Part shown: positions 36,056-49,800 of the stretch, one piece after another
How positions within the stretch are numbered: the stretch's first letter is position 1
How the letters are laid out: the number at the start of each line of letters is the position of its first letter
NCBI RefSeq assembly: GCF_000224145.3
Contig: NC_020177.2
Coordinates: forward strand, 4,375,713-4,439,712
DNA: 64,000 bases
Direction: 5' to 3'
Source: Ciona intestinalis
Lineage: Eukaryota; Chordata; Ascidiacea; Phlebobranchia; Cionidae
Position numbers and translations under genes: made by a program
Notes under the pieces: generated by a model
What the model saw: the letters and a program-made list of their open reading frames with translations, nothing else
What the model was told of the DNA's origin: nothing
Database searches by the model: none

Positions 36056-36404
36056 GGTGACCTATCACCTAGAAATGTTACCAACAGCCCAGAAACTTTA
36101 CAAGGTGGAAATTTAACAATATGTTCAAAATATAAGCAATTAGTTTACATTAGAACTATGTCTAGCATTGAAAATGTACTCAAAAGCAATCCATACTAAC
36201 AAGTAGGTGTTATAGTATTACTGGTAATACAACAGCAACACAACTAAGCTAAATACCAGCAGTTGTGAGGAAAAAATAACAAGTTTGATTTAAAATTTAG
36301 CACGTTTTGCTTAATGTACAGTTGTGTGAAGGCATATAGAGAGTTCATGATGTGTTGAACTAAAAGCTGACAAAAGGCAGTGAGAGTCGTGTGTTTAGTT
36401 GGAG

Positions 36405-37206
<802 letters not shown>

Positions 37207-37657
37207 TTAGGGAATAATTACAAAAACACCTGAAGAAAACTATAAAGGAACATATTTTACAAAACATGGATTAAATTTAAACGGCAACAACACAAATGTT
37301 GGGACAATAAAGGTAATATAGAAAGACAAAATTTAAATTTTTTTACTGTGTAAGTCTCAATACACATCTTATCAAATTGTTTTATGAGTATTACATTTAT
37401 TGTTATTGGTTAATTTACTCAATTTAGATAAAATAACATTCAAAGTTTTTATTTCCAAAAACTATAGCCGCGCAAACTATAATCTTTCCCACCGTAAATC
37501 TCTAATGTTTGTTTAAATATACGTAACATAAATATACCTGGCTACATTAAGTTTATATTTACCAATCCCTATATCCTTTACACAACAATATACAACGCCA
37601 GCCTAAGTTTTACTGCAAGCTGTTAAACAAAGCTAAAGATTTCCTTTCGTTGTGAAA

Positions 37658-37683
37658 TTGGCGGGTTCTTATTTGGCGGGAAA
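37658..37683. promoter_or_regulatory. paired E2F-like sites upstream of PCNA
   Basis: TTGGCGGG at 37658-37665 and TTTGGCGGGAAA at 37672-37683, 14 bases apart, followed by GTCCGCGCG. TTTGGCGGGAAA is the classic E2F site of cell-cycle genes such as those in DHFR and E2 promoters. It lies about 490 bases upstream of the PCNA ATG; a 5' UTR intron could explain the distance. Confidence 0.6.
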
Positions 37684-38164
37684 GTCCGCGCGTATCGAAA
37701 TCTTAAAATAGATACACTGTAGGTTTAATTGAAATTCGAGTAGATTTGAAATGTTTTTTTTTAATCTACTAAAACCAATGCCTTTTAGTTTTAACTTTTA
37801 ATTTAATGAATTCAAAAAAAAACAAAACAATAATTGCAACACATTTGCAAATAAAAATTAGTTTAACATACGCATTGCACAAGGATTTTTTTATTCCTGA
37901 TAAATTACATGTTTCTGTGTAAATAGTGGCAAATATCAAAAAGCAAAAAAAATGTTATACAGCAACAGTGGAAATGTTAAAATGCAACAGTACATTTAGC
38001 GAAAAGAGACAAATAAAATACTGGCTAGTACATAATAAAATATAAAAACAGTTGATATTTTAAACATCAATATGGCATGACACAAATACTCTGCGGATTG
38101 TAAGACCGTTGTCGTATAATGATCATCCAAAAACTAATATTGATATGTGTATGAATTGTTCGTA

Positions 38165-38290
38165 AAAGTAAACAGCTTGGAGCGATTGCCTGTACTTGCT
38201 CAAGGACACATACACCCACAACGGTAGCAGTGCCAAACTTGAACCTGAAACCTCTTGGCTAGAGGTAGGTGTACTAACCCATATGCAACT
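38165..38290. repeat. dispersed repeat family D copy
   Basis: CTTGCTCAAGGACACATAC, CACCCACAACGGTAGCAG, GAACCTGAAACCTCTTGG and GGTAGGTGTACTAACCC. The same phrase order occurs at 57985 and 58130 (CAAGAATGCATACGCCC, AATACCTCTGGGC). This phrase type, ending in CTAACCACTGTGCC, recalls tRNA-derived SINE tails of invertebrates; the link is a guess. Confidence 0.6.
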
Positions 38291-38301
38291 TGCGTTTATT
38301 T

Positions 38302-41300
38302 TCACAATGAATCCACTGCCACACTATCATCTTGAATGTCTCTTCTCTGAAATGGAGATCCTGACCTTGAGGTGTCGCTGCCCTGCTCTGTGAGGTCACC
38401 TAGTGATTTCGACAATCCGTTTCTTTCAGGCGACAAAGGTGGCTTCTGATGTTTCATCCTTTCATTGATAAATGAGGTTCTCATGCTTGTGTTACGGCGT
38501 GGTTTGCGAGGTTTCATTGATGGGGACATAGGATTCGCACTGAAAAAGTTCAAACCAATTAAAACACCAAGAATTACACAAAACTCATTTCATTTTGGTG
38601 AAATCCCTAGTTTAAAACTAAAATCTTAAATATGAAGCATATGAACTTACTTAAATCATGATTTGCTGGAAAAGCTTTTCAAACCAAAGCTTTTCAAACC
38701 AGTTTAAACCTAAATCCTCCACCTTACTCTTACCTATTGTTGGTCATATCTGTTGTTTCCACCCTAATTTCATCCATAGAAGAATGGACATTGTAAGCTT
38801 GGTTGGATAAATTCTGGTTCAAAAGAATAGAACTATGTTTTCGAAGTGGCTTTCTTGGTTTTGGATTCGGCACAGTCCCAGCATCATCTTTTTCCTTTGA
38901 AAAAATAGATTTTTTATTTGGGGTATCTACCATCTAGTTAGGCACATAAAAGCTTTAGATTCATATACATTTTTCTTTAATTTAAAAAAAAAAACATTGT
39001 TGGGTTTTAAAACATATATGCAATTTAGGCATGTATGATACCCACACCCTTAAACTCTTCCGAAAAATCTATTTTAAAAATTGTGAATAACCAATGATGC
39101 AAAAGTAAGCTGAACAGCTGTATACACATATGGTGGCTATGTAAGACGCCATATCTAATGCAAAAATGTACATACCATTTTCTTAAATAACACTTACATT
39201 AGTTGGTATAGCTGAATGAACTGGTGACAAAATGTCACCTTCACTGTGTGCTCTCCTATAAAGATAACTGTTCCCATTAGAATCCTGAAAGAGAAGATTT
39301 AATTCATCGAAACCAGAATATAATGAACATGCTTATACAGTATGGTGTATGTTTGAGACTTGCTTTGGTATTTAATCTTTACAAGTTAAACTACTATGGT
39401 GTTACTTCTGCTACCAGGATAACGTAATGTTGAACATTTGACTCCTCCGGTATAATTAACGCTAGTTTTAGTCTAACACGATGCCAGTCACTTGGCAAAA
39501 ATACTCTGATAAAGTCTTGCTGAATGAGGGACGAAATGGTGGAATAAATTTAGAGCATTTATACTAGAGGAGCCCAAAGAAGGCTTTATTAAATAAGTTT
39601 TAATACCAACTTGATAATTGTGTGCGAGTTCTCCAGATTCAAGTTTACGACTCAGTTTTCTTTCACGTTTCTCTCTCAATCTTTCAGCACGTCTATAATA
39701 ACAAGGAATACCCTTATTTATGTGGGGTTGGATTGTTCCAGTATAGGAATTTTACTGAAGTGAATAGTCAGGGTTAATTTTACTTTTAACTATCTTTAAG
39801 TCAGTAGTAGGCAGTAACAGATATTGAATGGAATTAAGTGTCTCTCCAAAAACAGAATTAGGTGTCTTGTAACACATGGTAAAATATATGGTCATTCAGT
39901 GTCTTCTTGTATTTACTGTCTATAAACAAGCATCTTATACATGTCAATAGAAATGAACACAATACCTAACAGATGGTCTAGGTCGTAACGGAACTATTTG
40001 TTTTGGGCTGCCATCTTCTTGCTGTTGCTTTGAACCAGTACTTTGTGATCTATGTATCCCATTGTCCAGTGTTGCCGATTTTTTTGCGGGCAGTGTTGTC
40101 ATGGAGTAATTGTTTCGATTCGAGCCACGGTTCATGTTTTCGGACAATGATTTTAAACTTTTACTTCTCTGTACTTTGACGGAAAATTCTTTTTCATCTT
40201 TAAGTGGAACCTTGTACGGGGTGACAGGAGGTGTAATGTTTGATATTTGGGTTTGGAAATCACTCAAGTCCAGGTTTGAATCGTATTTCTTATGTGAATC
40301 CTCAACTAAAACAAAAAGTTTCAACTATTTTTGGAAGGAGAAGAGAATAGGGGGAAAGACAATTTTTAATTTAAGTAAACTTTCTTTTTTTAACAAATTT
40401 ACTGCTGTTTTACATCAATTATATTAACTAAGGTTACATATTAGTTTAGATTACATGTATAATTTAGGTAAATAAGACAGAAGAAAAATACTTGGAAGAA
40501 AGAGAAAGGAACACAAAATAGAAAAAATATTGGGGTAAAACAGTAAAAAAAGAGTTTTTGAAACAGTGGTATTTTTCAATTAAAAATGTAATACATTGCT
40601 TAGAAAGACAGGTACTCACCAAATCCATTTCGAGTGAGCTGCTTTCGAATTTTCTTTCGAGCAAATAATTTTACACAGAGCAAAATGCAGATGATGAAGA
40701 TGAATAAACATAAACCAGCCAGTGCTGTGGTAAAACAAGATTCGTTATGAAATAAAACTTTTTATATTTATTAAGCTCTTTAATTCAAGTGTGATTTTAT
40801 TTGTAAGTTCAAATTTTTTTATTAATCCAAAATTGCAATGATAATATTTGATAGGTATGAGGTTTTATTTGTTAATTAAATATATATATTTATCATTCTA
40901 AAACTGCAATTATATCATTTAAACTCTAATCTCCATATAATCCTTACCAATAATTAAGTAAAATGACAAAGGACTTGGTATGATAGATGCCCCATGTAAG
41001 GCTGTTGCTGCTGTTGTCGTTGCATTTGCTTCAATGCATAAACTTAACTTGGTTTGGAATGATTCATTTCCTACGGAGACATCCTCAAGTATTTATAGAG
41101 TAAAATTACGTCATAAGTTTAATGTAAGGTCCCATAGTATAATATCCTTGTAAGTATATTCTAGTAGTTATAAATAAACTATGTGTGGGGGTTAAGAGTA
41201 CATTGCTGGACAAACTTGATAAAAAAAAATCTGTTGCAATTATTTACTATATAACATATAGTTTATAAACAATTACTAAACAGTGACAATTGCTAAAAAG

Positions 41301-43974
41301 TTTATAATTTGTTTATTTGTCTTTAGTTTAAGATATAAAAAGCAACACAAACAGACTGAAGTTAATGGAAAAATTTACAGTTTTAAATATGTTATTAGAA
41401 TAGAAAAAGTGTTTCAATGCAATATTGAATGTGACTTATACTACATATAACAAACCCTTTAAAACAAAACTTTTTTAAGCTCTCTTTTAAAAAATATAAT
41501 TTTAACATAATCTTCTTGTTCAAACATTATAAAAATTGTTAAAATATGTCACTCATTGGTGTCACAAACCATCACATCCAATATAGGGCTGTCCTTTATA
41601 AACACAGCTTCTTGTCCATGATCGGACATTTGCCAAGCAGTGACCGTTAGTTGACCACTGACTCCACGCAGGACAGGAGTGGGCGTTACACGACTGAAAT
41701 GTTGTCTCATTTCCTCTGTACAGTGAGCCTGACGCAAAGGAAATACATTCATAGACGTGATGACGCATATTGATTAAGCAGGGTTAAAATAAAATTTCAA
41801 GATATTGTTTCTATTTAGCATCATTGATGAAAATTAATTGCAATAGTAATAAAAAACCACCGATTTTTTTTTAAATATTTAACTTTTGCTTTGATTTGAA
41901 CATTTGTCATACTGACTGTGACAGTTTAACATGTTGGTTGTTCTAGATAAAAATAATCAATCAGGATTTTGTTTCTATTTTATTATTGTATATTAATTAC
42001 AACTGTAAACCTTACAAAACACTGCGGATTTGTTAATGAATATGTAATTTTTGCAAAAATGTAAGTAATGTTAGAGTTAAACAAAATAAACTAACTTTTA
42101 AAGCCAGCACAGATCGGTGCTTTGGTGCATGACCTTATTTGCATTGCGTTTCCCCCACCACACGAGGTGCTACATTCACTGGCATTTCTCCAACTAGACC
42201 AGGACAAACACTAGGGTGCAAAATCAAGATATGTATGTTTACAAGACTATAAATATAAATGAAACGAAGTTACATATGTGGTGAATAAAACAAAAGACCC
42301 GTGTTATAAAAATTGTGAAAAAAATGGATTAACATGGTGTTGACTTTACACAGCATTAACAAAAATCACCAGGCCCAAAAGTTACGACCCTACTCTAAAG
42401 GAATTTAGTCAAGTGATGTGGTCAACCTTTTGCAACTAAATTAAAAATCTTAAAAAGTATTGTAATGATGCATAACATGTAGTGGATGTGTGACATTTGT
42501 ATTTAATGCTTGTTTGAGATTTTCAAACCAGGACCAGACATTTATTTTTGTGCAAACTGTAATCTAAAAATAAAACACAAAAAAATCATTGAATATCAAC
42601 ACAGTCCCTTTAGTGTTGCATATTATTCATTGGACAAAAAATAAATCTACACTTACAGTACTGTTACAACGCTCTTTTAGAATTTTTCTTTGAAATCCGT
42701 AACTATCTGGACAGGCAGAACTTGCAATGCCATTCTTCATACAAGAAATTGATAATTTTCTCACTCCTCGTGCATCGCATTCTGTGTTGCACTAAATATG
42801 ATAAAATATATTGGTTTTTTATACAGTATGGTATATGGTTAAGACTAGAAATGCTGTGGCATATCATTTTTTACCTACTATTTTAATATTCTGTTACTAC
42901 ATGTGTAAAAGTGTAATGTAATATAGATGTTATGCAGAGAAAGCAGAAGAGACAAAAAGAGTCTACTTTGCTATCCTAATTATTAACAAACTGCATGTCA
43001 TGTTGTATAAACCGTTTTATTTTTACATGCGTTAAAAGACTGTTGTTTCAATGTGATAAAACTTTTTTTAAGAGTGTGGTAAAACAACTGTCATTTTAAC
43101 ATCTATATTTTCACTCCTGTGCATAAATATGACATCTGTCAAAGTAATAAAAGAAGTAAAATATTTTACAGTTAAAACTCACCAGTGTTTTATTAGCCAC
43201 CCATGTACCTGTGCATAATGATGGTGTATTACATGGTGATACAGTTTGTAGCAAACATGATATATTTGTTGAGCATCGATAAATTACTGTTTTACTGGAG
43301 TTGTAACACGAGGGTGCGCAGTCGGTCAGTGTCTGTTTAATAAACATTATAATTAAAATTCTAAAATAAATGTTTTAAAATTAATTTTATAAAACGCTCT
43401 TAAAATAAACTTTTTATAATTAAATGAAAAATGATGTCAGAGTGTATTTAGATTATGCTGGATTAGAGAATTAATGACTGGCTTTAAGCTAAAACAACAC
43501 TAGAATACCGCTCAGGAAAGCGTGATAGTTATTTTAAGCTGATTATATAGTGTTTAGTTGGAGAAACTTAACAGATGGCAATAAATTTAAAAACTTTGTG
43601 TCTTCTTGTCATGAAGTATCAAAACTATCTGGTTTTACATACACTTAGGAACAAAAATAAGAGGTTTTAAAACACACATAGAACAAAATTTAAGTTAACA
43701 AATTCCGTAATATAGAACGCACTTGTAAAAACTCCCACGTTCCGTTGCATGATTGACAGTTATACATCTTTTCCTCTCTGCTATCGTTACCATGGCGACA
43801 CAGCATTGGGGGAATGGTGAGATCTTCAGGCTCAATGCAAACCCGAATCCTTTGGTAGCAATTCATCATTCCCATGCAAGCGTTCCATGGCGACCAGTGT
43901 GATATTATATCACTTGTACAAGGGTGATATGATAGGAATACAAACAGACACACAAGTTTAATTGACAATTTCAT
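38302..43974 (-). CDS. single-pass receptor with thrombospondin type-1 repeats, unassigned
   Basis: Exons read with matching phases: 43974-43723, 43332-43183, 42791-42657, 42210-42096, 41728-41570, 41070-40948, 40724-40620, 40305-39966, 39692-39611, 39284-39198, 38933-38734, 38539-38302, giving at least 662 residues. A further exon starting at 42563 (ITVCTKINVWSWF) is likely but its end is unclear. Residues 1-21 are a signal peptide. The ectodomain has about five TSP1-like modules (SHWSPWNAC, GTWEFLQ, GTWVANKTL, CLSWSSWRNASECSTSCGGG, CPAWSQW) with many cysteines and N-glycosylation sites. One membrane span (LCLFIFIICILLC) is followed by KLFARKKIRKQL. The cytoplasmic tail, about 320 residues, is basic, serine-rich and proline-containing (KPRKPLRKHSS, KPPLSPERNG), without a kinase or other known domain. 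Not an ADAMTS, UNC5 or BAI by layout. Probably a cell-surface adhesion or guidance receptor (inference). Confidence 0.82.
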
Positions 43975-46852
43975 TTTAATCCTTTCTGTTAGTTGTATCT
44001 GCTTGTTTTGAGACTTGCTTCTTATACTTTAAATTAAAATTTAGCTGAAATAGTATCATTTTATTATTATTGAAATATTATATTCTGCATGTTACAGTAA
44101 ATTTTGTTTTATTACCTGATAATTTCATATGAACTGCAACATTAACGTCAATCTTTTCTTTCTCTATCTATAAATCTTTCAACTATCTTGATAATTTTAC
44201 TATTTCTCAAGGAACTAACCTAATGAACCTAACCTACTTTTGTTGTTGTTTACAGTTAATGATCTAACTCATATTAAGGCAGTTTCCTGATAAAAAAACT
44301 CTCAACTAAATGCAACATGACTGACACTTCCCTCAAAGCAGACCTCAGATTACTTCTTACACATCATCACTATATGAGTGGTTTGCATTCATTTAAATTC
44401 ACGATCTGAATCACCCACTATGATGTCATAGAACTTCCTATTCACAAATCCCATATATGTCAATTCACGTTTAAAATAGAAACGAAATCGGACAGACGTA
44501 ACAGGTGTTTTATAAGACGTGGTTTATTACTTAAATTAGTTACGCTTACACAAATAGGGAATTGAAGCAATACTTATTGGGTGTTACAAGTAGAATAAAT
44601 ATATTTCTGAATTAGAAAAAGAAAGGACAATTTTATATCTAAAGTAATATTGGAAAAGGTATAAGAATTAAGAAATTATTTGTTCATGTTTTCTTAGTGC
44701 TACTTTTATTTGCTTTAAAATGCAACTAGATTTAAAATTGCAACTTTAGGTCATTTAAATCTGAAATTTTTAGGCTGTTTTTTAAATAAACTATGTTTCA
44801 CTATTACATTCAGGAAATTTAGAAAATGTAATTTTGTTAAATAATAAAAAACTAAATTAAAAACGTTTCTATACAAATATGTTATCTGTCGGTACCTTAC
44901 TTTAAATTATTTCAACACTAAGCCAATAAGAAAAAGAAATTGCTTATAACATTGCAGTTAGCAGAATAGGAAATTGTGAAAACTTTAAATACATAAATAG
45001 ACTGTTTTAGTGAAATTTGTGCACGCAAATTTACAGTTAGTATACAGTATGCAATGCCAGTGGTTCAGAGAGTTTTCAGTGATAAAAAATAGATTTTTTG
45101 CTAATTTTTAATACAAATATAACAGCCTTTAAATATGACATAATATTTTGTCAGATTTTTGTCCTACTTGTATAGCCTGTTATGCTTGCAAAAAAACTTT
45201 ATTATATTTTTGGTCTTAGAAGTATCCAACATTAGGTTTTAGTCACTTGGCAAAAATCTTTTTAAATAATATAGAAATAACCACAGTGGTAATTTGAACT
45301 TGGAAGATTTAAAACACAGTGGGATTATTGTTAAACCATTAGGTAAATATGTAGTAACACTTAACAATTAAATATCAAACGGAAGCTTGAAAAACACCTG
45401 TCTATTGCTTAATTTAAGAAACATATTCAAAATAGTGTACGCTTTGTTCAATTCTTGGATATTTTTGGAAAAAATAAACTGCTGTTTGCAAATATATATT
45501 GGAAACAAAAAAGCTTCAACATTAGTTGTACCTTGGGATGGGAAGACCAATACAGATGGTTGAAAATTTGTTCAAATGTCGTGTCTGACTGCCTGTTAAA
45601 GTAAGGAGACAGATTTTAGAATAACTTATAATTTAAAAAACAATCAAAACATGTTTTATAAAGTTGAGAAAGTAAATTAACCACAACTTTAAATAATATT
45701 AAAAAAAGGTAGAAAAAAACATGTTTGAAAAACCCTTTGTGTTCCTGGATAGGGAGGGGTATGTATAGGTATCGTGTTGCAAACATTAATGAAACAATAG
45801 CTATTGTTACATAACAAATACAAACAAAGAAGCGTGTCATTGAACAATGAGAGAAAAATTTGCTAAATCATTTTATCGAGGTATGAAACACCCGAGACAG
45901 ACACTCATTATGCCAATTTTAATTTAAAAGATTTTAATTAGGAATCTAGCAGCTAATTATTTAAAAAAAATTATACTTTATTCGATAGGAAAAAAAACTT
46001 GTAAACTACATCCTATGTATGTTTTATATTATTTATTCTAAACATTACTTTTCCATATTTTTTTTAATGATAAGTTGTTTTAATATTGCTCATTTTTCCG
46101 TTAATTCTAATTTTTACAAGCTGCGTAATTAACAAAATCTGTTTTATGTCGGTTGAACAGGTAAAAAAGTATATTTTAAATATGCTTGAAGACTGAAATG
46201 TTATTAAACGATGTAAAATAACAAAAATCACTTTTTGACCTTTTAACCTGTTTGATGTTTTAATCAGATTTAAAACTTGGGTTCCAAAAGAGACATAAAC
46301 TTAACAAAGGGGTCAATTATGAGATAACAATCAGCGCCATTGTTGGGTAATCGATTAACGATAGAAAGGAATTCTAGAAGCGATGGAAGTCGTAACAGAC
46401 AAGCGACGAGTCTGATAAGTCAACAACACCAAGCTATTTATAGCTTGCTATGAATGGACGACTTGTTTTGTCCATCGGCCGCTTGGTTTAACTCGACGAC
46501 CGATTTTGATCGGAAAAACAACATTCAACATTAAAGGGTTTTGTCCCCATACAAGTTTTGTTTGTAGGAATAAAAAAAACTGTGTTGTCATGGTGGACAT
46601 TGTGATGTCATTGAATTAGTTTAGTAAAGGTTTGTTTTTAAATTTAAGGTATTTATCATTTATTTTATATTTTATTCTAAAAATCAAAAATAATTCAACA
46701 ACAATAAACTTAATTTTTGTAATTTGTTTTAGACTCAATTTAAGCCAAAATCTACACCAAGAAACTGAGATACAGAGCCCAAACAAACATGTAAAACATC
46801 TGCTTACAAAACAAAACAACAACACAATAAAACACGCATACAACTTACCAGG
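43975..46852. other. AT-rich intergenic region
   Basis: 2.9 kb between the 5' end of the thrombospondin-repeat receptor gene and the 3' end of TTLL2, both on the minus strand. No ORF resembles a protein. Mostly AT-rich, apart from a markedly more GC-rich patch at about 46330-46520. Expected to hold the receptor's promoter. Minus-strand AATAAA hexamers near 46660-46680 could serve TTLL2. Confidence 0.55.
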
Positions 46853-49800
46853 TTAAGACAACATGTTTGAAAGCAAAGGTGGATTCTGCGGGCCCCAGAA
46901 ATACAGGGGGTTGGTGTCGGTCTCCTCAAACATGAGTTGAAACCTAAGTTGTAATGCGTCAGTTTCCGTTAACGCAGAGGAGTTGCGACGACTCTCGTTT
47001 TTCGGCGAGTTTAAATTCGACATTAGTTTCTGTAGATATGGGTGTATGATTTTAAATTTGAATGAAACCTGGGGTGATATTGTTAAATACAGTTACACTT
47101 ATAGTTGTCAAACATGGGCAACCTTAATGATTAATGTGGTAAATGCAATATACTTTGGCTCTGCTTGTTTGTATGGCCACACCAAACAGCTGGGTAAAAC
47201 ATTTTTGTATTTTGACTTTTAAGGTGCTAAAACATAAGTTAAAACAATTTATTTGAATATTAATTAATAAAAAAACAAATATACCTTAAAGGTTTTCATG
47301 TAGAAATGTAATATGATCCTGTTATTCAAACACAGCTAAAACAATAGATACTTATCAATAGAAAGAGACAAATACAGTTTATTTTGTAATAAATATTTAC
47401 AGTAGCCAAGGTGAACTTTATTTGCTTGTATTAAATATTGGTTCAATAAAACACTGCCTTAGCTAACATTGTGGGGGAATGGAACAAATGGCAAAACAAA
47501 TATAATATCACGGTTACGTCATTAGTGTGTTTAGTTAGAATACAAAGTTATATCAATGTATTTATAAGCATAAATGAAATTTCATGTAGTTTATTTTGAA
47601 CTGTCATCTTTCTTAAATCTTATAGTAATGGCTATAAGTCTGTTATTTTAAAACTATGTATAAAAAGGTTAAATTTGCCTTATGATATATTTTGAAACTT
47701 TAAAAAGGAATGAAACCCATTTTTAATATATATATATATCAATATATGTATATATAACACTTGACCATTTCTGCTATGCCAGAATTGGCTCAATACCCAA
47801 TAGCTAGAATCACTTAAATAAACATTACCTTTAGGTTTTTCTGCTGTTCGCGTAAGATAACTTTCATATCAAAGTTTTGACCCGATGCTTTCCTAGTTGT
47901 TTCATTCATCGGGAAAGTTAGAATGAAATCTCCAACCCTGGTTCTTGGCCATGGGGTGGTTTTAGATGTCTGGGTGGGAGCTGTACTGGAGATGCTATAT
48001 GGAGACTCTGTGAACATAGTTCAGACTTTATTTTAGGAAAATCATGAAAAAGTGCTTTTTTTGAAAGTGCTTAAAACTAGTAAAAATATTTTAACACAAA
48101 ATGCACGAACATGGCAAAAAATATTTAATTTATACCAAAGTATTATATAACTTATATCCATACATCTTTTGCTACAAAAAAATACAAGATTTAAACTACT
48201 TTTATTAAATAAATCAACTTACTATAATTGCCAATGTTCACTCTTTGTCTGTTCCTATGAGATGTAGAAACCCCAGATTTTTGGGAGGAATCACTCCGTG
48301 TTGGACTCCTTATCTTCCTGGACACAGGAGCGGAATTAAGAGCCTTTTTCCTTTTCGTCATTTTAGGAGAATCGGATCTCGATAAAATTGGTTGGTGAAG
48401 TTCGGAAAATCGTTTTTGTATCGGAGCTTTTGTGTTTTCAGACGATAATAACTCTGTAATCGTCGAGAGTTGTCGTGGCGACGATGTTGGGGTTTTGAGC
48501 GACATTTTGTCACTAGGTGGGGTTAGTTTCAATGAGGTTCGCTTCTGTTTCGGTCGGACAGAATTCGGCGGCCGAGTTTTTAACTTGGCCACCGGGGTGT
48601 GCTCTTCTGTGTTATCGGGTTGATTGGAATGGTCAACCGACGAGACACTAGAGGTCACACTACTGGAACTGAGGTTTCGGGGAAACCCATTATGACTTGA
48701 TAATAGCAGATCTGAGGAAATATATTAAATGTTAGTTGCATGAAACATATTTTCTGGTCAGTTTTAATACAAACATGACAGCCTATATGTATAATACGAT
48801 TATTTTTAATATCAAACTTCTGAAATAAATTAAAACCACCTGTGTAACACCAACTTTTATGTAAAATATCTGCGCTAAAAAATGCTGACTTACAGTCAGA
48901 TTCTGATGACTTAGCATGAATCAGCGGCAGTGTAGGAGAAGTTCCCAATCTCTCATCTTTATTTTTTCCAGAATTTTCTCGCTTTTTCCGGCTTTCTCCT
49001 GTGCACAAGTTCCCCCCTAAGTGGTGGGAACGATGCAAATCAGGCTCGTAAATGTCGGGGCCTCCGTATAAACTTCTTCTCGCACTAGGTGTCGGGCTTG
49101 GGCAGTCACGGAAAGTTGAACCCCCGTGTTCGGCGTCTGAACCTTAATACACACAAGACACAAATTTTGTATTTTTTTTATATTGATACCTTGTAAAAAA
49201 ACGTTAGTTAAAAAGTATGTTTGATGCACACAACATATGTTGAACTTATAATAGAAGGTATTATGGTCTATTCTATTCGGGTAAGGTCCTACGGCATGGA
49301 ACGGCCAGAGTTAGCCCACAAAGTAAACAACTTACAGGTTATGACTTTATATTATTAAAAAATACCTTTAAAGTTAAGAAGGTCGATTAAATCATTGAGC
49401 ATCGATCGCTTTGCGATGAAATCTGCTTGACAGTCCATGCTTAATGCCGGGCTGAAGTTGACCTGTGGTTTTAAAAGGATAAGCTTATGTAAACTTATTA
49501 AGGAGGTAAAATATACAACTTACACCCTGCACACATTAACCACATAATGTGTGAAACATGTGTTACAGTTTAAGCCCAAACACCTTTTAACTTTCCGTGT
49601 TTATCAATATTTCAAGTAACAGCATAATGTTAGAGCAAGGGTGACTTCATATATTTTAGTTTACACCTAACACGACTTTTAGCCACTGTTAGCTGTCTTT
49701 TTAGCAAAAGCAGAGCCATAGTAACTAAGGAGGTTCCATACGTTTGACAACTGTAGACTGTAAGTGTAATCACATTTTACCAAGCCACTCCAGATTATGA

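Noticed and set aside
41549-41752. alternative minus-strand frame over the receptor exon at 41728-41570
   Set aside because: The neighbouring frame gives cysteine- and tryptophan-bearing TSP1 sequence and fits the splice phases on both sides; this frame does not.
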